Assembly: GCF_964204645.1 (NCBI RefSeq)
Contig: NC_134033.1
Span: 2,291,631-2,355,630 of the forward strand
DNA length: 64,000 nucleotides
Direction of reading: 5' to 3'
Source of the DNA: Tubulanus polymorphus
Lineage: Eukaryota; Nemertea; Palaeonemertea; Tubulaniformes; Tubulanidae
Shown in pieces: positions 22,817-34,893 of this stretch. Numbering within the stretch: the first letter of the stretch is position 1; every line of letters starts with the position of its first letter. The position numbers were made by a program, and so were the translations under genes. The notes beneath the pieces were generated by a model. It saw nothing but the letters and a program-made list of their open reading frames with translations. It was not told where the DNA came from and searched no databases.

Positions 22817-24063
22817 CTGAAATACGAGTCCGCATCCGCATTTTAATCACAACCAGGAACCGGCATAGTTCTGTTCGGGTTTAAAACTTGTCTTAATTTA
22901 AAATATGCATTTTCTAAACTTTAAATACATCAGAAATTTTAATTCCACCCTCTTTAACATGATGACAACATTTTCTGCGAAAAATATGATCGTTTTAAAT
23001 TCTTTTCTCGATAGTTACCTAACCAACCGGAAGTGTAGACTTTGTTCGGTCGGCTGAAAACACGGACACGGATTGCTTTAGATCGCTAGCTGGCAACCAG
23101 TCTAGTTCCAATAAAACACGGATACGGGCTATGCTTACCAGGGCTGGAATCGATTTGCAAAAAGCACGGATTTGGATGCCTTTAACCTAGACTCGAACCC
23201 TATAAGAATTGTCTTTATTTCGGGTCTTGATCAGCGTAAAAAACGTAAAGAAACGATTCCGGCCCGACGATACATTGTGCACTGACCTCGCGCCTAATGG
23301 GGTACCCGCGAAACCAGCTATACCACCAGATGGCGCGACAAGCAGTAGGTCGTGTGTTGTCAAAATTAGTTCATTTTCAATGACATTTGAACTGGATTTT
23401 TGAACTCCTCAATCTATATACTACCAATATACAATACTTTCATTCTTCTAATCGGATATCGGTAAAGTTTCCAAAAATGATTCATTCATTTAAGAGAAAA
23501 GTTAATTTAGGTTTAATTGAAATGTAGACGAAATCGAACGTGGACGACCAACTATCTACTAGCGACACCTGGCGGATCCTCGCCTGCCATACGTGGAATC
23601 CTCGATTGCCACAGTAGCACTGCGGGTACCCCATTAGATCTACAAGTAGAGCCCCGCGTCAGAACAGATGATCTTAGGGCATCCAGCAGAGTCGGGATCC
23701 AGGGAAATCGGCCCTGGGAAGAAAAAGGCATTCTGTCGGATCCAGCCCACTGTCCAGTCGCCACATGGTAGGGGACCCGGCGAACCTCCTTCGGTTTTCG
23801 TTATTTTTGAAGAAATGAATCGCGAACCCGTAGTAGTGAAAAGGCAGGGGACCCGCGAGACCACTAACCCGTTAGATCCGTTCCTGACCCATATCACATA
23901 TCACAAGGACTCAGCGAAACGAATATGAAACCAGCGCCGGTATAAGAAAACATACACTTTAAATCCACTCATTTAGTGTTTACAAATATACCATTTTTTC
24001 ACTTACGCAAATAATTTTTAAGTTTACTGCATGATTTGTTTAGGAATAAAAATGAAAGCATTA
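22817..24063. other. intergenic sequence between esterase and zinc-finger gene, upstream part
   Basis: No exon is supported. A small inverted-repeat unit lies at about 23293-23634 (CCTAATGGGGTACCCGC against its reverse complement). The block GGAATCCTCGATTGCCACAGT near 23600 is shared with about 7550. Confidence 0.5.
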
Positions 24064-24282
24064 GGCTAAAAAAATTGATACCTTGTTTCTCCGCTCTGCT
24101 GAGCTTAAATGTTGAACCGGCCGGCCGCCTATCTACCCTATACATTACTTTTTTTAAAATCGTGATCAATTTTACCATAACAGACCCGGCCGCTATGGAA
24201 ATGAACTGTTAACAAATTTTATCAAATTTTACAAAAATGACCCGGCCGCTGCGGAGAAACAAGGTATCATTTTTGTTTAGCC
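24064..24282 (-). mobile_element. PIF/Harbinger-like MITE (copy 3)
   Basis: A 219-bp unit in reverse orientation relative to 10629, with TTA duplications at 24061-24063 and 24283-24285. Both inverted ends and the paired GGCCGGCCGCC blocks are intact. Confidence 0.78.
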
Positions 24283-24841
24283 TTATAGGTAAAAAACATG
24301 CAGTTAACTCAGAAAGCATAACCCCAGTGAGTAGGCCTTACGTCTGTGGTTTAGTTTCACGATCAGTTATTTTCACCACACAAGCCCATCCGATTATAAA
24401 AGCTACACCAACGATTAGGTATCTAACCGCAACCCGAGTTCAAGGGAGTAGTAGATTAAAGACGGGGGTTATGTCTAAAAGAATTCACCTACGACAGGTC
24501 TATTTTCTATTGAACGACGTGCTTAAAACAAGATTGAGATTCACATTTTGAAGAGTTTTTTCTTTTTTAAATCGAGAGATCTAAAAGTAGCATTTGATCA
24601 TTCGGGAACTCATTTGAACATTTTGAACACCCTTTCTTCTCAAGTCAGTCAACCCGCCAGATGGCGGTGTAGGTCAGGACAAGGCGTCTTTCTAAGATAC
24701 GCTCCAACGCCGTGGCAGTATAGCGAACTTCATTCTTACGACATACAGATAAAACTCCAGAGGTCTTTAAGATTATTTGTGCGCATCGGTTTTTGATGTC
24801 AAGTAGCGACGGTAACCTTGACCTTCGGTAGTATCATCCGG

Positions 24842-25209
24842 TCATTTAATGTGAATATTTTTGATATGCCGTTTAACATCAGAGGACTGACCGAACTGCC
24901 GATCGCAATACGGACATCGATAATTTTTCTGTTTGAGATGCACGTTTTTGTGGTGACGCGACAGCGTGTACGCGTTCGTCAAGACGGCGTTACAGACGTT
25001 GCAGACGAATTTCTCGGCGGAGGAAGCGGTTGTCGAAGCGTTCGGATTCATGGGTACACCGATCAGCGGCGGTACGTAGTAGCGCGATGTCTGCTGGGAT
25101 GTATTTCGCGTCGGGTGACGATGGGCCGAATTCCCCCACGATGCATTGCCGGTCGTCTGCCAAATGTCGCCACCACCGGAACTGCCGCCATGATAGTAAC
25201 TTCGGTTTC
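24842..25209 (-). CDS. zinc-finger gene: terminal exon T10 (two C2H2 fingers)
   Basis: This is the most distal terminal exon found. The acceptor TATTTTCAG|GA is in phase 1; joined to the common exons it gives 359 residues. The first part is Gly/Ser/Thr/Gln-rich linker (YYHGGSSGGG). Two C2H2 fingers follow (CNVC...HHKNVH and CPYC...HIKNIH), each C-x2-C-x12-H-x4-H, joined by LKQKNYR instead of the usual TGEKP linker. The stop follows two residues after the last His, so the fingers form the extreme C-terminus. Confidence 0.85.
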
Positions 25210-25384
25210 CTGAAAATATACATGTTAAATCTAAATGAATTATTCGAATATTTTCGATTAGATTGAGTGGAAGTCACTCGATTATGGCAGGTTTTGATTG
25301 GTCTCTGCCGATTACGAAATTCTCTTCTGGTGCGTTCGTTTCAACCAGAATACGCTCTAACTATTCCGGAATAGTAAAATGTCT

Positions 25385-25768
25385 AAACCTGATTGGTGCG
25401 GCCGGTAGAGAGTTTGTAATCTGTAAACCTGATAGAAGCGGCCGGTAGAGAGTTTGTAATCTGTAAACCCGATAGAAGCGGCCGGTAGAGAGTTTGTAAT
25501 CTGTAAACCCGATAGAAGTGGTCGGTAGAGCGTTAGTAATCTGTACACCCGATAGAAGCGGCCGGTAGAGAGTTTGTAATCTGTAAACCTGATAGAAGCG
25601 GCCGGTAGAGAGTTTGTAATCTGTACACCCGATAGAAGCGGCCGGTAGAGAGTTTGTAATCTGTAAACCCGATAGAAGCGGCCGGTAGAGAGTTTGTAAT
25701 CTGTAAACCTGATAGAAGCGGCCGGTAGAGAGTTTGTAATCTGTAAACCCGATAGAAGCGGCCGGAAT
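25385..25768. repeat. 40-bp minisatellite
   Basis: About ten copies of GATAGAAGCGGCCGGTAGAG plus AGTTTGTAATCTGTAAACC. It lies between terminal exons T10 and T9. Confidence 0.92.
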
Positions 25769-26882
25769 CAGGAATGCGATTCAAAGTGGAATATATTCCA
25801 CCGAAACATCATTGGGTTGTTATTCTTGCGAAACGCAGTATCATCTCTACATATAGAAATCAGCCAACAGAATACCACTTCTAAATATTTGTCAAGATTT
25901 ATTTTTGATATTGATGACGATGATGAATTTTCAAACATTTACACGCAGTTATAATGAACATAATTTATTTATACATAATATATACATATATGTACTGTAT
26001 GCACTAATGTACTCATATTTACCCTGTATCGACATAGAGACCATAAAATGCGTCACAGACTTAACAGGAGATACGATACACTGAACACGGGGCGTGGGGG
26101 TCTTTACAGGGGGAGGGGGAGGGGGTTAAATGAACTCTTAAATGATCGATTCTAGAGCGCACGGTTATACACGTGGTTACGGGGGAGTTGGACGTATCTA
26201 TAGTTTTAAGTTAGAAATATGTTTCGAAGTAAGTAAATGTCCGTAAAAAACTAAAACTTTCATTTAACGAAAACGAAAAGTCAGCGACTCGTGACTTCTA
26301 TTGGCAGCCACAACTAAAATTCGTTATAAGAATTCACGCCACGACGTAGTACCACAGCGAGAAGAGAGCGCCTTCTGCCGCACATATATTTACAATTACA
26401 CGATGTACAAGGTATTAAAACGTCAGAAAATTGAAAAATCAAAGATAGAACTTCGTTCCTGAATCGCGAAACTTGTAAAGGTCGGGGTCGCTTGAAGGTC
26501 GTCGCTTAACCCATTTTGTCTCGGAAATTTTTTCACACGATTCGTAACTTATGAACACAATGATCGTCCGAAGTCAACAGTTAAATCATATTTTGAAAAA
26601 ACTCCACGGTACAGTTTCTGTTGAAAATAACGAGAAATTTACTAAAACAAATCGTGGCGAACAAAACGCTGCACGAAACAGGATTACCGTAACAAAATAA
26701 TCGAGCGAATTCGACGAAACAAAGGACAGGATTTTTCGCAACGAAAAAGAGCGAACACTTTCCAAAAACACATTGAAATTATTACTGAGTCCCTTCCGAA
26801 CGCGGATGGATTGTTTTCACACGTAAGTCACAAAATTGACGGCGATTCCTATATTTTCGAATATTTCATCAGTAACCGACGA
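25769..26882. other. gene-free stretch downstream of T9
   Basis: Probably 3' untranslated and intergenic sequence of exon T9. It contains a G-rich tract (GGGGGAGGGGGAGGGGG at about 26109). No exon seen. Confidence 0.4.
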
Positions 26883-27151
26883 TCAACCAGGTTGCTGCTG
26901 CTGCTGCTGCTGTTGTTGTTGCTGGTGCTGTCTTTGATGGACGTGCAGCAGATGCGATTGCAAGTGGAAATTGTGCCCGAATCTGCGGAAGCACAGCGGA
27001 CACTGGAAATCTCTGATGTTTAAATGCACGGTTTTCTGGTGTCGTTTCAACGTCTGCTTAGTCCGGTAGCCGCGGCCGCACGCCGGGCAGATGTAGTCCC
27101 CGTAGCTGGTTCGTTCGTCGGTCCGCTGGTAGTAGGTCGCCGTCGTAACCG
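26883..27151 (-). CDS. zinc-finger gene: terminal exon T9 (two fingers, polyglutamine tail)
   Basis: The acceptor TATTTTGCAG|CG is in phase 1. The exon has no internal start codon before the fingers, so it only makes sense spliced. It encodes VTTATYYQRTDERTSYGDY, then fingers CPAC...HQKTVH and CPLC...HLLHVH with linker LNIRDFQ. It ends in a run of glutamines from a CAG/CAA repeat and PG-stop. The full isoform would be 326 residues. The repeat is a likely site of length variation. Confidence 0.85.
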
Positions 27152-27439
27152 CTGCAAAATACGAGCAAAAATACTCCGCTAATTCGTTTGAAACTCTAGA
27201 AATTGAAATAGAACGCGCTTAATTCAATCTTGAGGTTTTTTAGTATCCTTTGATATTCCCGAATGGAAGATGGCCGATGAACGTAATTTGGCTACATGTG
27301 CTTATTTCTACTACTACTTCTTGACCGAATTTTAGAAATGTAATTCAAAACGTAAAATAAAAGTTCATGAAAGTTACAATAGTCTTGAGGTTTGCGTGTA
27401 AAGGCGCGTCAAAACGCGCAAGCTAATATCAGTCAGTCG

Positions 27440-27518
27440 TCGAATTCGGGATTCGAACTACGGATCGCACGTGTACCAGCCGGGGCAGTGCTCTAACTAA
27501 TTGACCCATCAGGGCGAG
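27440..27518 (-). repeat. tRNA-like SINE head
   Basis: The minus strand reads GGGTCAATTAGTTAGAGC (A box) and, about 35 bases on, AGTTCGAATCCC (B box). No clean anticodon stem is visible, so it is a tRNA-derived SINE fragment rather than a tRNA gene. Confidence 0.5.
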
Positions 27519-28090
27519 TAATAAAGTGACACTTGAAAATGATAAAACCAAGTACCACGGCTGATAACTGAAAATATATGAGCTTAAATTGAAGAAATTA
27601 ATAGCGAATTTTTTTCTAAAGCAGTAAAATCTTTCTCGCGATAAACCGATGAATAACAAGAAAAGCGATGGCGCCAAACAAAACAGACAGGAGACTAGTC
27701 GAAACTTGTGCTTTTCATCAATTTATCTTGGAAAAAAATATTCACCACTGCTTTTCAGAGACAAGCGACTGTCGTCTGATTCGGGTGAAGAATGCAAAGC
27801 CACCATCGAAGAAAAAAGGGTCAGAGTAATCTAACGTTTCAACTCAAGCGAGCCATTTTCAAAAAAGCTGAAATAATGAATTTTCGAAAAATCGAAGTTG
27901 AAACGCTAAGCTCTATCGAGCCAAACGCAGACGGCGCTGAGAAACCCGGAAACAGAGACGACGGAAATATATTTCCGAGCGATTCCCTGCGCGCGTCGGG
28001 CTGAACACTTTTTCTTCGATTGTATATTGATATTATATTCTTCAGATAGATTCAGTACTCATCCAGATAATCGAAACGATATCTTACGTC

Positions 28091-28467
28091 TCATAGCGAG
28101 AACAGCGTGTCCGTCGAGTCGGTCGTTTTGTTTTTGTCTTTGCGCACTATTTTATGTATGGCGAACATGTGTTTCTCGGCGGCGGTTTTCTGCGCGAACA
28201 GTCTCCGGCAAATCGGGCAGGAGAACTCGCGTATTTTCAAGTGTACAGTGCGCTGGTGTCGTTGCAGGTTGGCCATGCTCGAGTACGACTCGCCGCACGT
28301 GTTGCACGGGTGCTGTTTGGCGGACGAACGCGACAGACGCCGGCGCCGAGGAGTTTTGGGCCGGTGGTGGCCGGTTGTGTTGGTGGTGGCGGCGGGCGCC
28401 GGCGGCGGCGAGGGGAAGTCCGGAAACGGCGGCGGAAAACGCATCAGCGGAAAGTGAGGTCGCCAGC
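28091..28467 (-). CDS. zinc-finger gene: terminal exon T8 (two fingers)
   Basis: Acceptor GTCGTTGCAG|GC, phase 1; full isoform 362 residues. A Pro-rich segment (RFPPPFPDFPSPPPAPAA) and a basic patch (PRRRRLSRSS) precede fingers CNTC...HQRTVH and CPIC...HMFAIH. The linker is LKIREFS. About 20 Lys/Thr/Asp-rich residues follow before the stop. The basic patch could act as a nuclear signal. Confidence 0.85.
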
Positions 28468-28661
28468 CTGCAACGACACAAAAACAAGAAGACCACGATT
28501 TAAAATTTCAGTTCAGCTAGCTTGATACGAGGTTAAGAAATAATTTTGGAGACGAAAAAATTGTCTTTTTCGTATTAAGGACAGAGAATATGTATGATAT
28601 ATATTATGAGTGAATAAACGAAACGGATAGTACTTTATTGGTTAACTTGTTTTTGAAGAAC

Positions 28662-28989
28662 CATCCTCCCCCGGCAGGGATTCGAACCTGATCGCATCGA
28701 GACTCGCCACGGTACGAAACCCTGCCATTCTAGACGGGTGCGTAGGTACATGCGCAGCTTAGGTGATGTCATTATTAGCCAATCAGAAATCCTGTTTTAT
28801 TTTAGCCCGGGTTTTTCCATTTAAAGTTCTTCTTTGAAATTTACCTCAGCAATTATACAACGAGCGATCTGATTGCTGGGGCAAGTTTTCGCTCTGCAAA
28901 CCTGCGCACCCGGTCTGGTGTGGCAGGCGTTCGTGCCGTGGCTGAGTGTAGCGATGCCATCAGGTTCGAGTCCCAGCCGAGGAAGGATG
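28662..28989. mobile_element. 328-bp element with inverted tRNA-like ends (copy B)
   Basis: The reverse-oriented second copy of the 8357-8687 unit. The left end CATCCTCCCCCGGCAGGGA mirrors the right end containing GGTTCGAGTCCCAGCC. The central CAATCAGAAATCCTG...CCCGGG block is the reverse complement of copy A's centre. Confidence 0.65.
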
Positions 28990-30114
28990 GAGCTTTCGCT
29001 ATTAGCTTGTACAATAGCTTCATCTGATGAACGAAGCTACCATACATTAATATATAAAGTCTGCACCAGGTCAACGCGGCTCATCTACGAATCTTCTCAT
29101 CGTGAAAAGTTTCAGAAAAATTACATAAGACACTGTTTTGAAAATACACCTCCCGGAAAGGAAAAAGACCGTATGCCCGGTTGAAGAAATATATAATGCG
29201 TCGTGATAGGCTGTCCGGAGCGAGGGGTTTCAGAGTTTAACACCGATATATGATTCGCGTAAACGTAATCAATTTGATAGAAAAGAAAAAGTCGATCGCC
29301 AATGCAAAACTACGTACATAACCGACACCAGACTATATTTCATCGAACATTCATCAGACAGGGTTTCGTGGAGTAGCGATCGACTGCTTCGGGTGAAGAT
29401 TAAAACCGACAGTAGAAAAAAAACAAACCGTAAGACGATGTCGAATGTTACTATTAAGAGAAATCCAACGACGGAATGACATTTCACCACGCGGTTTACG
29501 AATCGTTTCAACACAGCCAGCAACGCCGCTAACCAAACAAAAACTGACTGAATCGAATAATTTGAATATAAAACGTATTTATTTTCATCATTATCTTTAC
29601 TTTGCACATCTCCCTCTTAATTGAGAAGATTAAAATACAGTTTAAACTTGTGACTACTCGCCTGGAAATCGGTGGAAAGTCAGGGGATTTTATTTCTTTT
29701 CTAAAGTCGAATTTTGTAAAGAAGCTAGAAACCACGGAAAATGTAGGAAAATTTGTTGAGATTGCAGAGTTACCATTCATGTCTTACATATTTGACCGCA
29801 TATATTGATTGGATTCTTAGTAGTCCAAGTCAGGGAAAACGACGTGAATAACTCAGTAACAACCCGTCGCTGTACGAAACGAAGATAATCTATTGTTTTT
29901 TGTTGTTGTTGTCGTTGTAGATCTCGAGAGGAAGATTTCGTTTCGAACGAGTCGCGAGGAATTAATTCGTAAAGGAGTATTAAAAGAGAATTACGACGCC
30001 GATCAAATCGAGCAACAGGAATCACCGTCATTGATTCGTCAGCGTGAATTAGGTATGTTGTGATTCATACAGTTAACTTCGCTTAACTCGGACTTTAAAT
30101 TAGACTAGAACTTA
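28990..30114. other. intergenic or intronic stretch without recognisable gene
   Basis: AT-rich, with chance open frames only. Confidence 0.4.
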
Positions 30115-30333
30115 GGCTAAACAAAAATGATACCTTGTTTCTCCGCAGCGGCCGGGTCATTTTTGTAAAATATGATAAAATTTATAAACAGTTCATTTCT
30201 ATAGCGGCCGGGTCTGTTATGGTGAAATTGATCACGATTTTAAAAAAAGTAATGCATAGGGTAGATAGGCGGCCGGCCGGGTCAACATTTAAGCTCAGCA
30301 GAGCGGAGAAACAAGGTATCAATTTTTTTGGCC
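30115..30333 (+). mobile_element. PIF/Harbinger-like MITE (copy 4)
   Basis: A 219-bp unit with TTA duplications at 30112-30114 and 30334-30336. It is very close to the copies at 10629 and 24064, which points to fairly recent amplification. Confidence 0.78.
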
Positions 30334-31109
30334 TTATATAACAGCGTAAACCTACCGTTTACAACTAAATTCATCGATTATTTCAAAATGATAATTTTCA
30401 ACTAAAAAGATTCATCATAGCTATGAAAAGAAAAACTCGCTTTTTTAATCACGATGCAACAATTACCTTATCATAATCAAAACTGCTTTCTCTGAATGAA
30501 TGATTGAAAAAATTATTTGTAAATTTGCGAAACTTGATGAAAAATGTTTGCGGACGTTCCGTTCGTTGAGTAGAGTTTAATGTCTGCAGGTTATGAAAAA
30601 GAGTCTGCGATTACGTTAAAAAAATTACTGATTTTCATCCTTAAAATGCAATGTCAATAAACAATAAAATGTAGCCGAATCGATCTCCTTTTCGCGACAG
30701 CATCCACTGAAAGCTGATGACTGAATGATGAACTTTTGGTGCACCAAGGTCGCTAGGTCTTTGCTAAATCGACCTTGACATTACAGTTAAGTTGCAGAAA
30801 GAAACGTTCCCGGAAGATCTGGCGAGGAAAATTCAGGATCCAGTTCTACAGTCATGAGTTAGAGTTAACTCTGAGTTGAAATTAGTTCATTTTCAATGAG
30901 TTAACTCTGGGTCGAATCTGAAACTCACAACTGTGGAACTGGGTCCAGATGTTTAACCACGAAAATTCTGGCAACCACAAAGACATCCATTCGATACAGC
31001 AGAATAGACATGTTTAATATTCACAGGTGCGTGCTATAAGACCAACTCTTAAACTTGTACAATTTACATATTCACATGACTGCACATGTTTCTGGATACA
31101 TGTATCACT
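30334..31109. other. stretch without recognisable gene
   Basis: No exon is supported. It contains ATTAGTTCATTTTCAATG at 30881-30898, one of three exact copies in the window. Confidence 0.4.
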
Positions 31110-31254
31110 AACACATGGTAATTCCCCCATTCACATGTGCACCACATGTAAATGTATCCCACCTTTACATGCACATGTATCACACCAAAATTTGTTTATA
31201 TATCCCACTCACATGCTTAACTGTATTGCACCCACATGTACAATTATTCCACCT

Positions 31255-31390
31255 TAAAGCTGATGTATCCCACCCACCACATGTATCCCACCCACCATAT
31301 GTAGCCCACCCACCACATGTATCCCACCCGCCACATGTATCCCACCCACCACACGTATCCCACCCACCACATGTATCCCACCCGCATGTT
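31255..31390. repeat. 17-bp minisatellite
   Basis: About eight direct copies of CACCACATGTATCCCAC, preceded by looser ACATGT-rich DNA from about 31030. Confidence 0.85.
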
Positions 31391-31500
31391 ATACTGTATT
31401 ACATTAAGTACAAGCACATACTATTGATTATATTTGCTCATTTACTGAGATATATCCCCCGTTTGATTGTTATGATTGTGGACTATAGGGGGCGTTGTAT

Positions 31501-31994
31501 TCAGTTATTAGTGGGTAACCGCGCGTGTACTGACACGTCCTCTGTAACGTTATGCACGCGCACCAGGTGGCGCTGTAGCTGTATCGGCTGGCCGTAACGC
31601 TCGCTACAGAACAGACACTTATAGCGACGGATTCCGAGGTGGATGATTTTCATGTGTCGTTTCAGATTGTAAACGTATTTGAACGATTTGCCGCAAATCG
31701 AGCACGTCGCTCCGACTGTCGCCGGCGACACGGTCGGAGCGATCGGCTGCGCCGGAGCCACGGAGCCGTCCATTCGATTCATTAGCGCGTCGACGTCGTC
31801 GATATCCTCGTACGGGTTCGAGATTTGATCCCGCGCGTGGAGCAGGTCATCGTCGTCGTCATCGTCGGCGGTATCGACGATGCGAGATCGCCCTCCTCGT
31901 CTGCGGCGGCCGCGTTCGGACCACGGCGAGGACGAGAATCGACACGAATCACCGACCGTCGCGCGATTCCGCGCCGACACGACCGCGACCATTC
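31501..31994 (-). CDS. zinc-finger gene: terminal exon T7 (two fingers)
   Basis: Acceptor TATTTTGCAG|GA, phase 1; full isoform 401 residues. A long linker has an Arg-rich part (RGRRRRGGRSR), an acidic run (DTADDDDDDD) and a Pro/Ala part. Fingers CSIC...HMKIIH and CLFC...HLVRVH follow with linker LGIRRYK. About 17 residues follow (NVTEDV...LPTNN). T7 shares its second-finger pattern (G-x3-QL-x-RHL-x2-VH) with T5, T6 and the relic exon at 35036-35202, marking a local subfamily. Confidence 0.85.
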
Positions 31995-32847
31995 CTGCAA
32001 AATATAGAGCCACAAACGAAACATCAGTAACGTCTTCCAAATTAGATTTTCACACGAGTATCAGGGGCATCGCTTAAAATATCGAAAAATCTCAAAATAT
32101 CTTCATCGCAAAATCTCATTTTCAGCAGCAATCTTTCGTAAGACAATCTAGATTTACTCGTCAACTGTGACATTCGATGACATTCGAAATTCCATTCCTT
32201 TATTTGTATCTTAAAACACAATTTTCTGGTACACAGAATGATGAATAATCAGCTTCAATACATGTACAGTTAGTACACTCGGTACTCTGCGCTCAAGTTT
32301 GTGTATTTTACCGAAACAAAAATTTGTAAACCTTTAAATTCCCTCATTCTCGACTCGGTGAAACGTCTGAAGCAGTCTTGAAAACAAAGTTATTTTGAAT
32401 TGTTCTTGAATGTGAGAAAATGTCGTAAGGTCACGTGACAGCGGCGGGACGACAGAACGATGCGCGCGTGTAAAAGGCCTTTTCAATATGGCGTCGGTGT
32501 TAGTAATCTGGTTTAGTGAGGTCCGAGGACGATCTCATCACAACAAGGCTAGAAGACTCACAATCGTACCGTTACGAAATGAATCATCGGATTTCTAATT
32601 TTCGACAATTCCGCTTCGCGGGGACCTATCCACAAATGACAGCCATTACGAACGTCGTCTTCACAGAAATTTTCTTTGACGATTCTCAACTCTCAGTAAC
32701 CGTTGAACTCGAGGCAGTATTTACATCCCAAATGTTACCGACTTATGACAGTCTACTGAAATAAATATACCGGGGTGGTCGCTGCCGAGGATTCGAGCAA
32801 AAAAAGCAATTTACTGTTCGTACGAAAAGCATCCGTCTTAATGTCAT

Positions 32848-33248
32848 CTAATACGTCGTGTTCGTGATTCTATGAACTTTGATTAGGTGGCGCGTCAGTT
32901 GCATGGAATAGCCGAACGACTCCGGGCAGAATCGACACGAATGCCGTTTGATTCCCATGTGTACGTAACTCGTGTGTCGGTTCAAACTGTACAGATGTTT
33001 GAAACGTTTTTCGCAGACGTTGCAAACGAATTCCGTCGTCTGCCGAAAAGTTCCGTCGTCTGTCGCAGCGCCGCTGCCGCCGCGCTCGGCGACACCCGCT
33101 AGATCGCCGTGGTAATATGAAGCGTCGCTGTTGTCTCGGTCGTCAACCAGGTGACGCTGATGGTCTCCATGCGCGCGTTGATTGGTTGCTGTCGCTGACG
33201 ACGATTGATAATTAACGTAATGATAGTCTCCGTAGCCTCCGGCCAGTC
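32848..33248 (-). CDS. zinc-finger gene: terminal exon T6 (two fingers)
   Basis: Acceptor TTTTTGTAG|GA, phase 1; full isoform 370 residues. It has no usable start codon of its own ahead of the fingers. A Tyr/Ser/Gln/His-rich linker (GYGDYHYVNYQSSS) leads to fingers CNVC...HTSYVH and CRFC...HLIKVH, linker MGIKRHS, and the tail RITNTTY. A piggyBac-like MITE sits only 43 bp upstream of the acceptor and may have displaced the branch-point region. Confidence 0.85.
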
Positions 33249-33291
33249 CTACAAAAATGCAATTTGAAATCGGTCAAACGACTGTGTTCAA

Positions 33292-33579
33292 CCCTTTCAG
33301 TGTGTCTACATCACAGTGCGGTGTATAAATCCGTGATGGACTATGCTAGTACATCGCATCGCGATGTATTGATGAATTCAGTTTTTATCTCCAATGAAAG
33401 ATGGCAGCACCTGTCAAACATTGTTAAATATTTGTAAACTAACAATTCAGGGCAGAGCAGTGTAGCACCGCGGTGCAGACGCATTATAGCGCTATGCCTG
33501 TTATTCAACGCAATTTTTTAGAGACTTAACATTATCTCCAGCACTTAAATAGGACATTAATGAGTCGGCACTGAAAGGG
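33292..33579 (+). mobile_element. piggyBac-like MITE next to exon T6
   Basis: Ends CCCTTTCAGTG and CACTGAAAGGG, with the family's internal GATGGCAGCACCTGTCAAACA. The left target site has drifted (TTCA), the right reads TTTT, so this is an older copy. Confidence 0.65.
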
Positions 33580-34561
33580 TTTTAAATGGTTGGAATTAAT
33601 TAGGTTTGCTAGTCGCGTCTACTATTTCAAATAGTAGACCATTCACCCGGTAAGCGTTAGCTATGAAATTCGATCTCTGCGGTTGTCAGATTTTAGCACC
33701 ATCGTCGCGCTGGGTACAGGTTGGAACACGTAGGACTGATTTCGATAAAACGAAATGACAAAATGTCAAAACGTTTTGTAAATGAAATGAACGCGCGATA
33801 CAAATTCAGCAGACGGATTTTAAGATATGTTTACAGCTGTTTGGCGCTTAAAATACTCTAGGCTGAGCTCGACAGTGAAGACTTGCGGTACCAGAGACTT
33901 TGATCATTTTGGTCTCTGAACAAAAACCCGTCTAAAAACTAATTTGAAAACTAATCTTACATGTTAAAAAAAAGACTTAAACCTCACTTGAGACTTAAAT
34001 ATGACCGAAAACATCGGACATCTTGGACGATAAAACAAACAATAACAACAGATTTGTAATAATTAAAGTCTGGTCTGAACGATTGGAACCGGGCTGAAGC
34101 TAACTTAGGATAAATCGAGGACGACCATGTCAACTCGGGAAAAGTTGTCGATTTCAATTAATGAACCGCATGCTGTAGAGGTGTTAGTCATTACTGTCTC
34201 TCAGGACTGTTTATAACACAGTAGACTCCGCCTGCCTTGGATCTTGTGGGGTGGATAGATTCTTTCCGAGGAGCGTGTATTTCGGGACAGACGGAGCAGG
34301 GATGGGCTGTCATCACGGCGAGTTGTGGAGTGAGAAAATGTCCAACATATTGTCAGTCAGAGCGCGAGAAAATGTCTAACACATTGTCAGTCAGAGCGCG
34401 AGAAAACCGATGCAATCGCCTCCGGGGTCAATGGAGTCCAGAGCACTTGATCTGATTCTAGAGGCAATCGTTTCTGGAGTCAATGGAGCATGTGATAATC
34501 CGAGGAAATCGACTTCGTGGTGAACGCAGTCAACTGTATGCCAGGACTCCAGAAACGATTT
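33580..34561. other. spacer between T6 and T5
   Basis: No exon is supported. A short duplicated stretch (GAGAAAATGTC...CATTGTCAGTCAGAGCGCGA) lies at about 34330-34405. Confidence 0.4.
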
Positions 34562-34893
34562 TCAATAACCATCATGGCGGCGCAGCCGAGACTGCGCCAT
34601 CACGTTGTTTCGTATCTGATGAACTTTCTCCAGGTGGCGCATGAGTTGCGTTTGGTATCCGTATTTCTCGTCGCAGAACGCGCACTCGTAACGCCGCGCG
34701 TTCAAATGCACGATTTGAACGTGATTTCGAACGTTCGTCGAATTCTTGAAGTTCTTCGCGCAATACGAACACGAGAACGACGACGTCTGCGGTTGATTGC
34801 CGCATGTCTGCTCGATTGCCTCGTAGCGCCCCCACGTGGCGGAATTTTCCCCGGACGGCGGGTATCCGTAATAGAAGGTATCAGCGTCCATGC
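34562..34893 (-). CDS. zinc-finger gene: terminal exon T5 (two fingers)
   Basis: Acceptor ATATTTTGCAG|GC, phase 1; full isoform 347 residues. The short linker (DADTFYYGYPPSGE...) precedes fingers CSYC...HVQIVH and CAFC...HLEKVH with linker LNARRYE, then QIRNNVMAQ and a short Arg/His tail. It is the closest intact relative of the relic exon immediately upstream. Confidence 0.87.

Noticed and set aside
28027-28525. Three overlapping plus-strand open frames opposite exon T8
   Set aside because: Shadows of the Pro/Arg-rich CG-biased exon.
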